From the NCBI GenBank assembly GCA_965228955.1, contig OZ245848.1, forward strand, positions 3,596,001 through 3,660,000: a DNA stretch of 64,000 nt. Reading direction: 5' to 3'. How positions within the stretch are numbered: the first letter of the stretch is position 1; the number at the start of each line of letters is the position of its first letter. Position numbers and translations under genes: made by a program. The notes beneath the pieces are model-generated. The model ran no database searches, was not told the origin of the DNA, and saw only the letters and a list, made by a program, of their open reading frames with translations. Positions 1-8,330 of the stretch are shown one piece after another. This DNA comes from JANSWY01 sp965228955 (GTDB lineage: Bacteria > Bacteroidota > Bacteroidia > Cytophagales > Cyclobacteriaceae).

Positions 1-481
1 GTGGATGCTTCCAATTGGCACCTATTGTCCAGGTCCACCATAAGCTGTAGTCATTGAGATTTACTGGTCCAGACGTAGGTGTAAAAACCAATGAGCCTGG
101 TGCAAGTAGTGAATCCGCAGGCTTTGGAGTATTGGGTGGCACTTGCTTTTTGAGCATTTCCCAGTCGATCTTCCTTTCAGACATTGTGATATATCCTGTC
201 TCTCGCACAAATTCTGAAAACTGTTCATTTGTGACTTCAGTCTCATCCATAAAAAAACCATCTACAGTTACTTCGTGCCTCGGCAATTCATCTTTATCAG
301 CCTGAATCGATTTGCCACCCATCAGGAATGTTCCTCCCGGAATATGAACCATGTTCTCAGGAGCATTAATTTTTGTATTATCCAGACTCGAAACTTCTGT
401 CGCTTCTGCACTATTCAGGTTTCCATTGGAACAACTAAAGAACAAAAAGTTTCCCAATAAAAAATATACTAACATTTTCAT
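1..481 (-). CDS. SUMF1/formylglycine-generating-enzyme-domain lipoprotein, N-terminal part, cut by window edge
   Basis: Reading leftward from the ATG at 481 gives an uninterrupted frame of 160 codons that runs off the window. A hydrophobic leader ends at FLFFSC (Cys17), suggesting lipoprotein export. Residues 44-56 (MVHIPGGTFLMGG) and 64-85 (DELPRHEV...MDETEVTN) are the classic opening of the FGE-sulfatase/SUMF1 fold. In Bacteroidota many such lipoproteins are not sulfatase activators but structural or gliding-related (GldJ/GldK-like). The catalytic C-terminal half is outside the window, so enzyme activity cannot be judged. The family call is secure; the role is not. Confidence 0.85.
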   Translation of the reverse strand, partial: MKMLVYFLLGNFLFFSCSNGNLNSAEATEVSSLDNTKINAPENMVHIPGGTFLMGGKSIQADKDELPRHEVTVDGFFMDETEVTNEQFSEFVRETGYITMSERKIDWEMLKKQVPPNTPKPADSLLAPGSLVFTPTSGPVNLNDYSLWWTWTIGANWKHP

Positions 482-696
482 TACCTGTAATTTGCGGGGA
501 CCAAATCTCCTTGCCAAATTATTTTATATTTCTTAGATCAACTAACTAATAAATCAAGGATAAACATTTTAAATATTTCAGAATCCCCTATGAGCATGCT
601 CACGATAAGCGATATAGTATTAGGGTATATCCTTGAACAAATAAAGCAAACCACTAGAATTTACCAGCTTAAGCTTACAGCAACCAAAAAAACAAA
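482..696. other. Non-coding gap
   Basis: About 215 bases between the SUMF1 lipoprotein start and the end of the next minus-strand gene. I see no convincing ORF, hairpin terminator or recognisable promoter here beyond AT-rich DNA. Confidence 0.5.
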
Positions 697-1065
697 TCAT
701 TCATTTTGTTTCTCTCCGACCAATAAAGCCTCAAGTAACACATTTCGTCGGTAAACGCTATCAAAGAATGCAATGATTCTTAGATTGTAGCACATTTGTG
801 TGTAGTGCAGATCGGTTGTTTCACTTGTAATAACCTCAATACCATATTGATGTCGTAAAATTGAATCACGTTTTTGATAAACTGACTCTGACTTTATATC
901 ACGGTTAATTCCACTTGTAAAGTACTTTGGGATTCCAACCTTCACATCTGAAATTGATTGTTTTTGCGCCTCTACACAATTCTTGAATGTTTGTGCAGAA
1001 CCTTGCGCAAACGAACTTGTACATGAAAGGAATATTAACCCTATTACAAAATTAACTCTTCTCAT
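697..1065 (-). CDS. Small secreted protein of unknown function
   Basis: The 122-aa product has a clear Sec signal peptide (MRRVNFVIGLIFLSCTSSFAQ), so it is predicted to be periplasmic, or a lipoprotein if Cys15 is used. The mature part contains a Cys near KNCVEAQK and another in YTQMCYNL, a possible disulfide. I recognise no family. Its start overlaps the end of the upstream membrane-protein gene by 14 bases, which points to translational coupling and a shared transcript. Confidence 0.6.
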   Translation of the reverse strand: MRRVNFVIGLIFLSCTSSFAQGSAQTFKNCVEAQKQSISDVKVGIPKYFTSGINRDIKSESVYQKRDSILRHQYGIEVITSETTDLHYTQMCYNLRIIAFFDSVYRRNVLLEALLVGEKQNE

Positions 1066-1588
1066 CGTTCAGATTATTTTCACCATTTTTTTGAATAGAA
1101 TTTAATCGGTTGATTTTTGTCTCTTCAACAGTACTAATAAAATGTTCACGCTCATCGAATGTCATCTTTCGTAACTGAAGGCTAATGGATAATTTATTTG
1201 AATAGAATGTAAAAACCTTAGTAAATGAGTTCATAAATAACCCTATATACAATAATGCAATCACTAATGATAGATAAAATACTATCATCACCTGGCTAGC
1301 ATCCATATGAAAGCCATCAAAAAGCATTTTTAGCAATTGGGCTTTTGCCAAATAATGATTGAGCACATAAACCATTCCATTCATGGCTAGAAAATAAATC
1401 AGAGCTTTTCTCAGATAACTTGGTTCTTTATCTGTCCTTAATTCACAGGAATCTAATTCCTCCAGTGTAATACTTTTGATGGAGCTTCCCATCCAACTTT
1501 TATTCATCTCCCTCAGGCGATGTGTTGTGAGTAGGATACTCTTATCCTTTGATTGCCAAACAATGTTTTCGTCTGCAAAAAACTTCAT
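1052..1588 (-). CDS. Two-helix membrane protein with PH-like N-terminus, unknown function
   Basis: A 178-aa protein. Residues 1-50 (FADENIVWQSKDKSILLTTH...) look like a bacterial PH-type beta-barrel, as found in proteins that carry a DUF/bPH domain next to membrane helices. Two hydrophobic segments follow, at about 62-82 and 98-120, then a polar C-terminal tail that could be cytoplasmic. The bPH assignment rests on the pattern of short alternating strands and is tentative. It is co-transcribed with the secreted protein at 697-1065 through a 14-base overlap. Function unknown. Confidence 0.55.
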   Translation of the reverse strand: MKFFADENIVWQSKDKSILLTTHRLREMNKSWMGSSIKSITLEELDSCELRTDKEPSYLRKALIYFLAMNGMVYVLNHYLAKAQLLKMLFDGFHMDASQVMIVFYLSLVIALLYIGLFMNSFTKVFTFYSNKLSISLQLRKMTFDEREHFISTVEETKINRLNSIQKNGENNLNDEKS

Positions 1589-1616
1589 CTTATTAATTTC
1601 TAAACTTTATTTCTTA

Positions 1617-2963
1617 TTAATTTATAAGCATCATTCCAGCAAAACTCAAAGCCAGGAAGAAGCCAAACATATCTGTAACTGTTGTCAAAATAGGTCCTGA
1701 TGCTAGTGCTGGATCGACATTCATTCTCTTGAGAAACAATGGAATTGTACCTCCTAGTGAAACAGCAACTATCGTATTGATCATCAAAGCTCCACCGACC
1801 ACTATCCCCAGATAAATATCACCTTGCCAAATCCATGCAGCTGCTCCAATTAACAAGCCAAGCACCAACCCATTGATTAAACCAACTGACACTTCCTGAA
1901 GCCAAACCCTGGCTAACTCAAAAGGCCTCACAACTCCCAGTGACAATTCTCTTAAACTCACTGCAACAGCCTGATTACCAGAACATCCACTCATGTCTGA
2001 AATGATTGGTAAAAACACAGCAAGAGCAATTACAGCAGATAAAGTTTCCTGATAGATCGCAATGATGCTTGCCGCAGCAATATTCAATAAAATGTTTACA
2101 CTCAACCAGGACAACCTTCTTTTTGATCTTAACAAGATTGGCATTGTTCTGAGCTCCTCACCTCCTACAATACCTTGGGTCTCAAGGTGCTCAACATTTG
2201 CAATATCAGCTTCTGCTTCCCTGATATCCTTTCTCACTACTACCCCAACCAGCTGTAAGGAACTATTCACCACTGGTACTCCGTAGAAGTCATGAGTATC
2301 AAAAAAATTGATAAGAGATTCTAATGAATCACTATCTCTCACTGTTAATGCTTCCCTGAATACAATTGATGACAAAGATGTTCCGGGCTTATTCAGCAAC
2401 AAATCCCTCATCCTCAGAACACCCTCGAATTTCCCATGTGAGGTTACATATACATATTGCAGGTTATACTTTTCGTATTCTTCAGCATGCTTGCTCAAAT
2501 CCTTCACAACCTCCCCTACCGTCATTGATTCATCAAACGCCAGGAATTCCGTGATCATTAAACCACCCGCAGTTTCAGGATCATACTGGATAAGTTTCTT
2601 TACATTCTCTACATCAACATCCTCCATTTCCAGAAGAATGGCATCTGCATCCGCATCATCCAACTCAGTAAGAACATCCGCCTGTTCATCACTCCTCATC
2701 TCACTGATGATAGCAGCAGCATCCTTGGCATTCATATCCTCTATCAACTCAATGGCTTGAATCCATGGGATATCATCCATTAGCTCCACTGCCTCTTGCG
2801 GCTGAAGCAACTGAAGTAGCTTTAGCCTGTCCTCTGCTTTAAGGTGACTGACAGTTCCAGCAATATCTTCTGAGTCAAGAGTACTTACAAATTGTTGGAT
2901 CTCTTCAGTATTATCAGACTGAAGAAGTTCTTCGATATCCTCCCAAGGTTTTTTCTGTTGCAT
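1617..2963 (-). CDS. mgtE: MgtE-family magnesium channel/transporter
   Basis: The 448-aa protein matches MgtE in length and order: an N-terminal acidic helical-repeat domain (about 1-125), a CBS pair (about 130-255, with TAGGLMITEFLAFDESMTV at its start), and a C-terminal five-helix membrane domain (about 280-448) with SGCSGNQAVAVSLREL and the final GP-containing helix. MgtE admits Mg2+ across the inner membrane and is gated by Mg2+ bound between the N and CBS domains. It is the first of three Mg2+ transport genes in the window (the others are CorA). It appears to be transcribed alone, with no shared promoter motif upstream. Confidence 0.95.
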   Translation of the reverse strand: MQQKKPWEDIEELLQSDNTEEIQQFVSTLDSEDIAGTVSHLKAEDRLKLLQLLQPQEAVELMDDIPWIQAIELIEDMNAKDAAAIISEMRSDEQADVLTELDDADADAILLEMEDVDVENVKKLIQYDPETAGGLMITEFLAFDESMTVGEVVKDLSKHAEEYEKYNLQYVYVTSHGKFEGVLRMRDLLLNKPGTSLSSIVFREALTVRDSDSLESLINFFDTHDFYGVPVVNSSLQLVGVVVRKDIREAEADIANVEHLETQGIVGGEELRTMPILLRSKRRLSWLSVNILLNIAAASIIAIYQETLSAVIALAVFLPIISDMSGCSGNQAVAVSLRELSLGVVRPFELARVWLQEVSVGLINGLVLGLLIGAAAWIWQGDIYLGIVVGGALMINTIVAVSLGGTIPLFLKRMNVDPALASGPILTTVTDMFGFFLALSFAGMMLIN

Positions 2964-3025
2964 GTGTTTTTACTTTGAAATGAATATAATCAACCTTAAG
3001 TCTTCTTTTGCTATGTTAATGTCAA

Positions 3026-3238
3026 CTAAATCTCTTTCCGAGCTTTTCCTTTCTTTGGACCTTCTGATTTCAGAATCCTGATTTTCTCCTGCACATCAAA
3101 AATCCTGTGCATGTACTGATTCATCAAATACCCATTGGTCCAGATCGACTCATTTTTAATGCATGATTTCAATAAATCTAATTCATGATTCATGCTTTTT
3201 AACAGGTAGTTACTTTGAGCTTTCATGTTATTCAACAT
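3026..3238 (-). CDS. Small helical cytoplasmic protein, unknown function
   Basis: A 70-aa (or 66-aa) charged, helix-rich protein with no signal peptide and a basic tail (EGPKKGKARKEI). I recognise no family. An ECF-type promoter lies just upstream with its -10 at 3249-3253. The ATG at 3238 would then leave only a few leader bases, so the in-frame ATG at 3226 (MKAQSNYLL) is the more likely start. It is divergent from the small gene at 3339, and the two -35 elements lie back to back. Expression together with the stress set is inferred from the promoter. Confidence 0.6.
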   Translation of the reverse strand: MLNNMKAQSNYLLKSMNHELDLLKSCIKNESIWTNGYLMNQYMHRIFDVQEKIRILKSEGPKKGKARKEI

Positions 3239-3248
3239 TATAGCAATG

Positions 3249-3274
3249 AGACGTGTTATTACTTACAGGTCACA
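3249..3274 (-). promoter_or_regulatory. ECF-type promoter of gene 3026-3238
   Basis: On the minus strand TGTGACC (3274-3268), 14 bases, then CGTCT (3253-3249). It is divergent from the promoter at 3281-3306; together the two -35 elements form the near-palindrome 3268-3287. Confidence 0.65.
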
Positions 3275-3280
3275 CTTAAA

Positions 3281-3306
3281 TGTGACCACTTGACTATTAT
3301 TCGTCT
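3281..3306 (+). promoter_or_regulatory. ECF-type promoter of gene 3339-3539
   Basis: TGTGACC (3281-3287), 14 bases, CGTCT (3302-3306); the start codon follows 32 bases later. Same pattern as 13 other sites in the window. Confidence 0.65.
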
Positions 3307-3338
3307 GAACCTGTGAAATAACTTGAAATCTATTAGTA

Positions 3339-3539
3339 ATGGGAAATTCATTTGTTGACTACTTTAAGGTGGTACTAGAAAGAGTAAGCTTTTGTGACTC
3401 TCTTTTGAATGCTGAATATGAAAGAGCGGTTCGTTCACTAAATATTGCTGAACTTGCTGAACTGCATGATTGGATGGCTCAGAAAAACTATCTCTCATTT
3501 TCAAAACAAAACATTGAGATTCCACTCTCAAATCAATAA
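3339..3539 (+). CDS. Small NSFxDYxK-family protein, paralogue of gene 44602-44760
   Basis: A 66-aa acidic helical protein without signal peptide. Its first ~50 residues align with the 52-aa product at 44602-44760 (NSF-DY-K--LE-VSF--SL---EY--A---L---E---L--W), so it belongs to a small conserved family that I cannot name. An ECF-type promoter sits 32 bases upstream of the ATG, and a strong bidirectional terminator follows directly. The paralogue and the dedicated promoter and terminator argue for a real gene. A role in the stress response is inferred only. Confidence 0.7.
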   Translation: MGNSFVDYFKVVLERVSFCDSLLNAEYERAVRSLNIAELAELHDWMAQKNYLSFSKQNIEIPLSNQ

Positions 3540-3543
3540 AAAG

Positions 3544-3567
3544 AAAAGGGACCAAAAGGTCCCTTTT
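3544..3567. terminator. Bidirectional intrinsic terminator
   Basis: Perfect stem AAAAGGGACC / GGTCCCTTTT with an AAAA loop, placed between the convergent genes 3339-3539 and 3593-4063. Confidence 0.9.
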
Positions 3568-3592
3568 GCGTTTCACAACTCAAAAACTACAC

Positions 3593-4063
3593 TCACTCTG
3601 AATCACCTGGATCAAATCTTTTAATAGTCTCTGTAATGTTACAGTCCTCATCAAATTTTATAGTCAGAAAGTATTCTTCATCTGATTGTTTCTTAGGAAG
3701 TACCTTAATATTGATCTCCATTTGATTAAGTCTTTCCGACTCAAATATTACGGCTGACAACAACTCGGTTTTGAAGTAAGTATCACTTATATACTTGGAA
3801 GCGCAAACAGGAATCTGCTCCTGCTCCATTTCCACTATTGTTCTCACCCACTTTCCATTTAAATGGAATATGGAAATCATGGAATGGTTTTTCTGTGTGA
3901 AGGTTGCCAGGTAATTACCACCTGCTGAAGGCCTCCAAACCAGGTTTTCTACCTTCCCATATTTTTTCTTAAATGACTCTTTAACAAGTCGTGGTACTTT
4001 CTGCGCATGTATCTCACCAATTGCAAACAAGGTGATTAAGATCATGCCTATTAATGCTTTCAT
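3593..4063 (-). CDS. Secreted PepSY-like domain protein (paralogue 1 of 6)
   Basis: An N-terminal signal peptide (MKALIGMILITLFAIGEIHA) is followed by one PepSY-like domain of the PF11396 type: VPRLVKESFKKKYGKVENLVW, a central GNYLATF strand pair, GKWVRT, then IPVC and a C-terminal DEDCN. The Cys pair recurs in three paralogues and may form a disulfide. Longer frames start at 4075 (ATG) or 4102 (GTG), but an ECF-type promoter occupies 4078-4103, so the ATG at 4063 is preferred. It follows dps-ytxH-mscS but has its own promoter. Such domains are small periplasmic binding or inhibitor folds; the ligand is unknown. Confidence 0.8.
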   Translation of the reverse strand: MKALIGMILITLFAIGEIHAQKVPRLVKESFKKKYGKVENLVWRPSAGGNYLATFTQKNHSMISIFHLNGKWVRTIVEMEQEQIPVCASKYISDTYFKTELLSAVIFESERLNQMEINIKVLPKKQSDEEYFLTIKFDEDCNITETIKRFDPGDSE

Positions 4064-4077
4064 TTTTTTATTCATTG

Positions 4078-4103
4078 TGACGATTTTTTGGACTTTAGTC
4101 ACT
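4078..4103 (-). promoter_or_regulatory. ECF-type promoter of PepSY gene 3593-4063
   Basis: On the minus strand AGTGACT (4103-4097), 14 bases, CGTCA (4082-4078). It overlaps the 3' end of the upstream mscS gene and fixes the start at 4063. Slightly degenerate relative to TGTGACC/CGTCT. Confidence 0.5.
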
Positions 4104-4105
4104 TA

Positions 4106-5002
4106 TCAATTTTCATGAGTTACCACGCTTAATTCCTGTATTGATTCTGCAGATTTGCCAAAATCAAGAGTACGAATTGGGAATGGGATTGTAATATCGT
4201 TTTGATCAAAAGCCTGCTTGATTTTAATGATGGCATCACTCCGTGCCTGCAAGTATCCCGGTTCATCAGGATAATGTACCCATATCATGATGATGAAGTT
4301 GATCGAACTGGATCCGAATTCTTTGTAGAATAAATTGGTTTCTTTATCTGCTAGTAAGTAGGGTAACTCCTTAACAGCATTTAATGCCACATTTTTGACC
4401 TTTTCCAAATCCTCAGAGTATGAAACACCTACTTCCAAGTCAATCCTCCTCTCATAGGTTTTGGTGAAGTTTGTTACAGGAGTTTGAAATACGTCCTTAT
4501 TTGGAATTATTACATGTAAACCCTGAAATGTTCGAATTACAGTTACTCGCAGGTCTATTTTCTCTACTACTCCCAAGTAGTCCTTGGTTTCAATGATATC
4601 TCCAACCTTAATCGGCTTTCTAAATGCCATTAAGACACCAGAGATGAAATTTGCTGTAATATCCTGAAATGCAAAACCCAAAGCTAAACCAATGATACCA
4701 GCCCCAGCCAGAAGAGATGTGACTGTTTGTTGCAAATGCAGCACATTTAATGCAACAAATAATCCAATCGATAAAATAACTAAGTAAACGAGAGTCGAGA
4801 ACAAGCTATTGATCGCTTCTTTTGAGTATAACCTATTTAAGATTTGATTAGTTAGTGCTCTCGATCCTCGTGCAATAAAGTAGAATAGCACTAATATTAT
4901 TATCGCTACCAGCATATTTGGCATCATTGCTATCATAGCTTCCAGCCACCGTTCCAGTTTGTCCAATACAATATTTAGTGCTTTACTCATGTTAAATTCC
5001 AT
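4106..5002 (-). CDS. mscS: MscS-family small-conductance mechanosensitive channel
   Basis: The 298-aa product has the MscS plan: three membrane segments (about 25-47, 63-88, 93-122), a pore helix rich in Gly and Ala (LLAGAGIIGLALGFAFQDI), a beta domain (VGDIIETKDYLGVVEKIDLR) and a C-terminal alpha/beta cage with IPNKDVFQTPV. It releases solutes from the cytoplasm on hypo-osmotic shock. It lies 31 bases downstream of the ytxH gene and two genes after dps, so it probably belongs to the dps transcript. An alternative start is MSKALN at 4990. Confidence 0.93.
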   Translation of the reverse strand: MEFNMSKALNIVLDKLERWLEAMIAMMPNMLVAIIILVLFYFIARGSRALTNQILNRLYSKEAINSLFSTLVYLVILSIGLFVALNVLHLQQTVTSLLAGAGIIGLALGFAFQDITANFISGVLMAFRKPIKVGDIIETKDYLGVVEKIDLRVTVIRTFQGLHVIIPNKDVFQTPVTNFTKTYERRIDLEVGVSYSEDLEKVKNVALNAVKELPYLLADKETNLFYKEFGSSSINFIIMIWVHYPDEPGYLQARSDAIIKIKQAFDQNDITIPFPIRTLDFGKSAESIQELSVVTHEN

Positions 5003-5033
5003 CTTTATTTTCTTAGTCTATTTCGTCAATTTT

Positions 5034-5297
5034 TTACTTGACAACTATTAATTCTTTCATCTTATCAATAGCTCCTTTGCTATTCTCAGCTTGTTTGTTG
5101 ACTGTTTTATTGAGTAATGCTTTTGCTTCTTCTAACTTCTCATTTGCTGCGTCTTCAAGAGATTTCTTCATGTCTATCATATCATCAGACAACTTTTCTC
5201 TGGTCTTTTTCCCACTTCTTGGGGCTGTTAATATTCCTGCAGCTGCTCCTACTCCGGCACCTATTAAAAATGTTAGTATGATTCTTATCGCTTTCAT
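5034..5297 (-). CDS. YtxH-domain protein
   Basis: An 87-aa protein with a single Gly/Ala-rich N-terminal helix (LIGAGVGAAAGILTAPRSGKKTR) followed by a charged amphipathic coil, exactly the YtxH/gas-vesicle-like (PF12732) pattern. Members are abundant membrane-anchored, LEA-like stress proteins (Bacillus YtxH belongs to the sigma-B general stress regulon); the biochemical role is unclear. It lies between dps and mscS in the same orientation, 67 bases after dps, which fits general-stress control of the group. Confidence 0.85.
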   Translation of the reverse strand: MKAIRIILTFLIGAGVGAAAGILTAPRSGKKTREKLSDDMIDMKKSLEDAANEKLEEAKALLNKTVNKQAENSKGAIDKMKELIVVK

Positions 5298-5364
5298 AAT
5301 GATTTAAAAATTTTAGATTAAAGGCCCTGAGACTTTCAGAGCAATTCTATGTTTAATGCTTTGA

Positions 5365-5895
5365 CTAAGACTTGTGTGAAAATGCTGTTAGCATCCAATG
5401 ATTCTTTTCAGTTTCTTTCACAAAACCTTTCACCATATCTTCTGTCGCACTGTCTCCTTTATCAATTGATACCTCAATCACCCGGAACATGTACTCTAAC
5501 ATTATCTCGTAATCCTTTAAGATTTCCGAGACCATCTCAAATGCTGAAAGATCCGTACCTGACTCTTTAATTTCAGAGTTTTCAAGGTACTCTCGCATAG
5601 TACTCAATGGAGTTTGTCCAAAGACTCTGATTCTCTCTGCTATATCATCAATGTTGACTTTTGCCTGATTATACTGCTTCTCAAAATTTTCGTGGATATC
5701 AAAAAAATCAGGTCCTTTCACATTCCAGTGGAAGTTTCTTAGTTTCTGATAATGGACACTGTAGTTGGCCAGTAACTTATTCATTACTTCCACCAGTTCT
5801 GCAGTTTCCAATTTGGTGTAACCTAGTCTTGCAAATGGTCTTCTTTTTACCTGATTATTATTTATTAAATCAAGTGTTTCATTTATAGTACTCAT
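5365..5895 (-). CDS. dps: Dps-family DNA-protecting ferritin-like protein
   Basis: The 176-aa protein carries the Dps signature: LRNFHWNVKGPDFFDIHENFE with the ferroxidase His/Asp/Glu ligands, then VNIDDIAERI, and a C-terminal EKNHWMLTAF helix. Dps dodecamers oxidise and store iron with H2O2 and shield DNA in stressed cells. Upstream is an 18-bp inverted repeat (6027-6044), a half site 20 bp away, and a sigma54-like TTGGAATG-N4-TGGCA element at 5940-5956, so control by the sigma54 activator encoded at 8327-9691 is proposed. Downstream genes ytxH and mscS probably share the message. Confidence 0.95.
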   Translation of the reverse strand: MSTINETLDLINNNQVKRRPFARLGYTKLETAELVEVMNKLLANYSVHYQKLRNFHWNVKGPDFFDIHENFEKQYNQAKVNIDDIAERIRVFGQTPLSTMREYLENSEIKESGTDLSAFEMVSEILKDYEIMLEYMFRVIEVSIDKGDSATEDMVKGFVKETEKNHWMLTAFSHKS

Positions 5896-5939
5896 ATCTT
5901 AATGCTTATTTAAAATTCGAAATGTTTTGACTTCATTAA

Positions 5940-5956
5940 TGCCAATAGCATTCCAA
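5940..5956 (-). promoter_or_regulatory. Sigma54-like promoter of dps
   Basis: Minus strand reads TTGGAATGCTATTGGCA: GG at -24 and GC at -12 with the canonical 10-bp interval. A start site about 12 bases downstream would give a roughly 35-base leader to dps. It lies about 70 bp downstream of the inverted repeat at 6027-6044. Confidence 0.5.
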
Positions 5957-6026
5957 ACTCAAAAAGCTATCTGAGTCCTTTTATCGATGGTGTATTGATC
6001 TTGAACTGTGGAAAATAATTGAATCA

Positions 6027-6044
6027 TGTGGAGATCATTCCACA
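6027..6044. promoter_or_regulatory. 18-bp inverted repeat, candidate enhancer (dps)
   Basis: Reads TGTGGAGATCATTCCACA, seven-base half sites around N4. A left half site, TGTGGAA, recurs at 6007-6013, 20 bp away. It starts one base beyond the stop codon of the kinase gene, so a weak terminator hairpin is an alternative reading. Three near-identical elements occur at 11064, 14947 and 18740. Confidence 0.6.
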
Positions 6045-7490
6045 CTAATTCCTGAAGATGATGATGAATTCTGTACCAACTCCTACCTCACTATTCACAT
6101 CTATAGCCGCTTTGTGGCTGTGGACGATATTTTGCACCGCAGTTAACCCCAGACCGGTACCTTCTTTCTTGGCAGTGAAAAATGGTTCAAACAGATTATC
6201 CAGCTTTTCTTCTGGGATTCCAGGGCCATTGTCTTTGATGGATAACAGGATTTTGTCTTGCTTCTGATATAAAGAAACAATTAATTTTCCTTGATCAGAC
6301 TTCATGGCTTCCAGAGCATTTACAAGCAGATTAAGAATGGCAACTTGTAACTGTTCTTTATCTATTGGTATGTTTGGAACTTCAGACTCGTAATGCTCCT
6401 CGAGAACCATATTTTTAAGCTTGATCCGATCTCTAACCAGATTGAGAGTACTTTTCACCACATTCTCCAGAGACTGCTCAACTAGCTGTAGCTCTTTAGG
6501 TTTTGAAGAGTTCAGCAGATCCGAAATGAGTTTACCTATTCTATCCGCATTCCTTTGAATAATATCGAAATATAAATCAGAGTCTTCAGCAAGGTCTTTT
6601 ACCTCATCCTTCAATTGATCCAAAGCAAGAGTAAGATTAGTCAATGGATTCCTAACCTCATGCGCTATTGTTCTGGCAATCTTCCCGGTCATAGACAACT
6701 TTTCAGCAATCCTCAGCTCGCGTTCTACTTGTTTTCTTTTCGTAATATCCCTTATCACATTCAAGAACACAGTTCCGTCTTCATGCTCCGCGGGAATATT
6801 TACACCGGCTATCATGCATGAGATTACGTTATTGTCCTTTGTTAGCATCTTTAGTTCAACCTCTTCTACTTTTTGCTGAGTATTGAGCAACTGCCAATAG
6901 TTCTGATAATGAGTCTCCGAATGAAACAGATCTTTAGCTTTTAGTTTGGTGAGCTCATGATCTTGGTAGCCCAATAAGTCTATTAATGAAGTATTAAAAT
7001 CGATGATGTTGCCTGCTTTGTTAACGGTAACAATTGGATCTATAGAACCTTCAAATAATCGCTGATATCTTTTTTCTCTCGCAGCTGCTTCAGATTCGGC
7101 TGATTTGAGTGGAGTAATATCCTGAAACGTTACTGTAACACCATCATCAAGTTTCACAGCAAAAATCTTGAACCATTTATTAATTTCTTCCCCAGGGTAG
7201 AATTGCTCAATTGTAACAAACTGACCTGTTTCAGCCACATTTTTATATTGGTCAAAAAGACCTGCTTCCTTATTGCCTGGCATTAGTTCCAATAGTCTCT
7301 TGCCGATCAGTTCATCCGATGATAATTCTACAATTTTCTCAGCTACATCATTTACAAAAACCCATTCAAAATCTACAATCTCCTTATCTGCATTTCGTAT
7401 GGACTTAAAAGCCATTATACCATCAAAAGAACTATCCAATATACTTTGAAGAAGTGGTTTTGCACCGATTGAATCTTGAGGATTTGTCAT
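6045..7490 (-). CDS. Soluble PAS-PAS sensor histidine kinase, NtrB-like
   Basis: A 481-aa cytoplasmic kinase: PAS about 13-127, second PAS about 141-250, phosphoacceptor H-box with His277 in IARTIAHEVRNPLTNL, and an HATPase domain (about 370-480) with an N-box (LLNLLVNALEAM), DNGPGIP and GTGLGLTAV. No membrane segment or signal peptide, so it senses a cytoplasmic cue through PAS. The H-box is of the type that partners sigma54 response regulators, and such a regulator lies at 8327-9691. The patatin gene and regulator operon next door make a common module likely. Confidence 0.92.
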   Translation of the reverse strand: MTNPQDSIGAKPLLQSILDSSFDGIMAFKSIRNADKEIVDFEWVFVNDVAEKIVELSSDELIGKRLLELMPGNKEAGLFDQYKNVAETGQFVTIEQFYPGEEINKWFKIFAVKLDDGVTVTFQDITPLKSAESEAAAREKRYQRLFEGSIDPIVTVNKAGNIIDFNTSLIDLLGYQDHELTKLKAKDLFHSETHYQNYWQLLNTQQKVEEVELKMLTKDNNVISCMIAGVNIPAEHEDGTVFLNVIRDITKRKQVERELRIAEKLSMTGKIARTIAHEVRNPLTNLTLALDQLKDEVKDLAEDSDLYFDIIQRNADRIGKLISDLLNSSKPKELQLVEQSLENVVKSTLNLVRDRIKLKNMVLEEHYESEVPNIPIDKEQLQVAILNLLVNALEAMKSDQGKLIVSLYQKQDKILLSIKDNGPGIPEEKLDNLFEPFFTAKKEGTGLGLTAVQNIVHSHKAAIDVNSEVGVGTEFIIIFRN

Positions 7491-7580
7491 TTCAAAAAAA
7501 TAAATGTTAACTATTAAAGTCTAATGATAGTACTATTGTTTTTGATATTATCTTAGATCTCAAACAATGAAACACAAAAT

Positions 7581-8330
7581 ATGCATAAAATAGGAATTGC
7601 TCTGGGTGGTGGTGGAGTAAGAGGATTTGCTCATCTTGGAGTATTACAGGCGCTTTCTGAAAAAGGTATTAAACCGGATGCTATTTCAGGCACGAGTGCA
7701 GGAGCAATTGTGGGTTCCTTTATCGCGGCAGGTAATTCTCCTGAAGAAACTTTAAAAATACTGCAAGAAAAAGACCTATTCGGTTATTCCAAAATACATT
7801 GGCCAAAGGATGGGTTATTTAGTCTTGATGGTTTGGAGGAAATGCTAAATGAAGAATTCACTCAAACCAAAATTGAAGAATTAGATTTACCTCTTACCTT
7901 AACCGCATCCAACCTCAATCACGGACATGTGGAATATTTAAGCGAAGGACCATTAGTAAAGAGCATTTTAGCTTCGGCCAGTGTTCCATTTGTCTTTAAA
8001 CCAGTTGAAATGAATGGTTATAAATATTCAGATGGAGGACTATGTGATAACTTACCTATTCATCCATTAACTGATTCTTGTGAAAAAATAATTGCAGTTA
8101 GTATCAGCCCGCTTGAAGAGACTGATGAATTAGAAAATCTCTTACAAATTGCTACCCGAACTTTTCAAATGAGTGTGAATGCTCAAAACAATGAATTAAA
8201 AGAAAGTTGTACTCTTTACATAGAACCGGATCATATGCGAAGATACGGTATGTTTGAACTAGAGAAGGCCGATGAAATATTTGAGCTTGGTTATGATTAC
8301 GTCAAAAAAATGGAAATCAATTTTGATTAG
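7581..8330 (+). CDS. Patatin-like phospholipase (RssA-type)
   Basis: A 249-aa cytoplasmic protein with all patatin elements: oxyanion loop GGGGVRGFAHLG (9-20), nucleophile Ser39 in GTSAG, and catalytic Asp151 in SDGGL. Patatin-like proteins hydrolyse acyl chains of membrane lipids. It is the only plus-strand gene in this stretch, divergent from the PAS kinase and convergent with the NtrC-type regulator, whose last codons it overlaps by four bases. The overlap leaves no room for a terminator between them. The physiological substrate is unknown. Confidence 0.92.
   Translation: MHKIGIALGGGGVRGFAHLGVLQALSEKGIKPDAISGTSAGAIVGSFIAAGNSPEETLKILQEKDLFGYSKIHWPKDGLFSLDGLEEMLNEEFTQTKIEELDLPLTLTASNLNHGHVEYLSEGPLVKSILASASVPFVFKPVEMNGYKYSDGGLCDNLPIHPLTDSCEKIIAVSISPLEETDELENLLQIATRTFQMSVNAQNNELKESCTLYIEPDHMRRYGMFELEKADEIFELGYDYVKKMEINFD

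Noticed and set aside
2308..2760. Plus-strand 150-codon frame
   Set aside because: Lies wholly antisense to the MgtE gene, whose protein is unmistakable; no start context or family.
3268..3287. 20-bp palindrome GGTCACA-N6-TGTGACC resembling a CRP/FNR-type operator
   Set aside because: Fully explained by two back-to-back -35 elements of divergent ECF-type promoters; each -35 has a CGTCT at the right distance.
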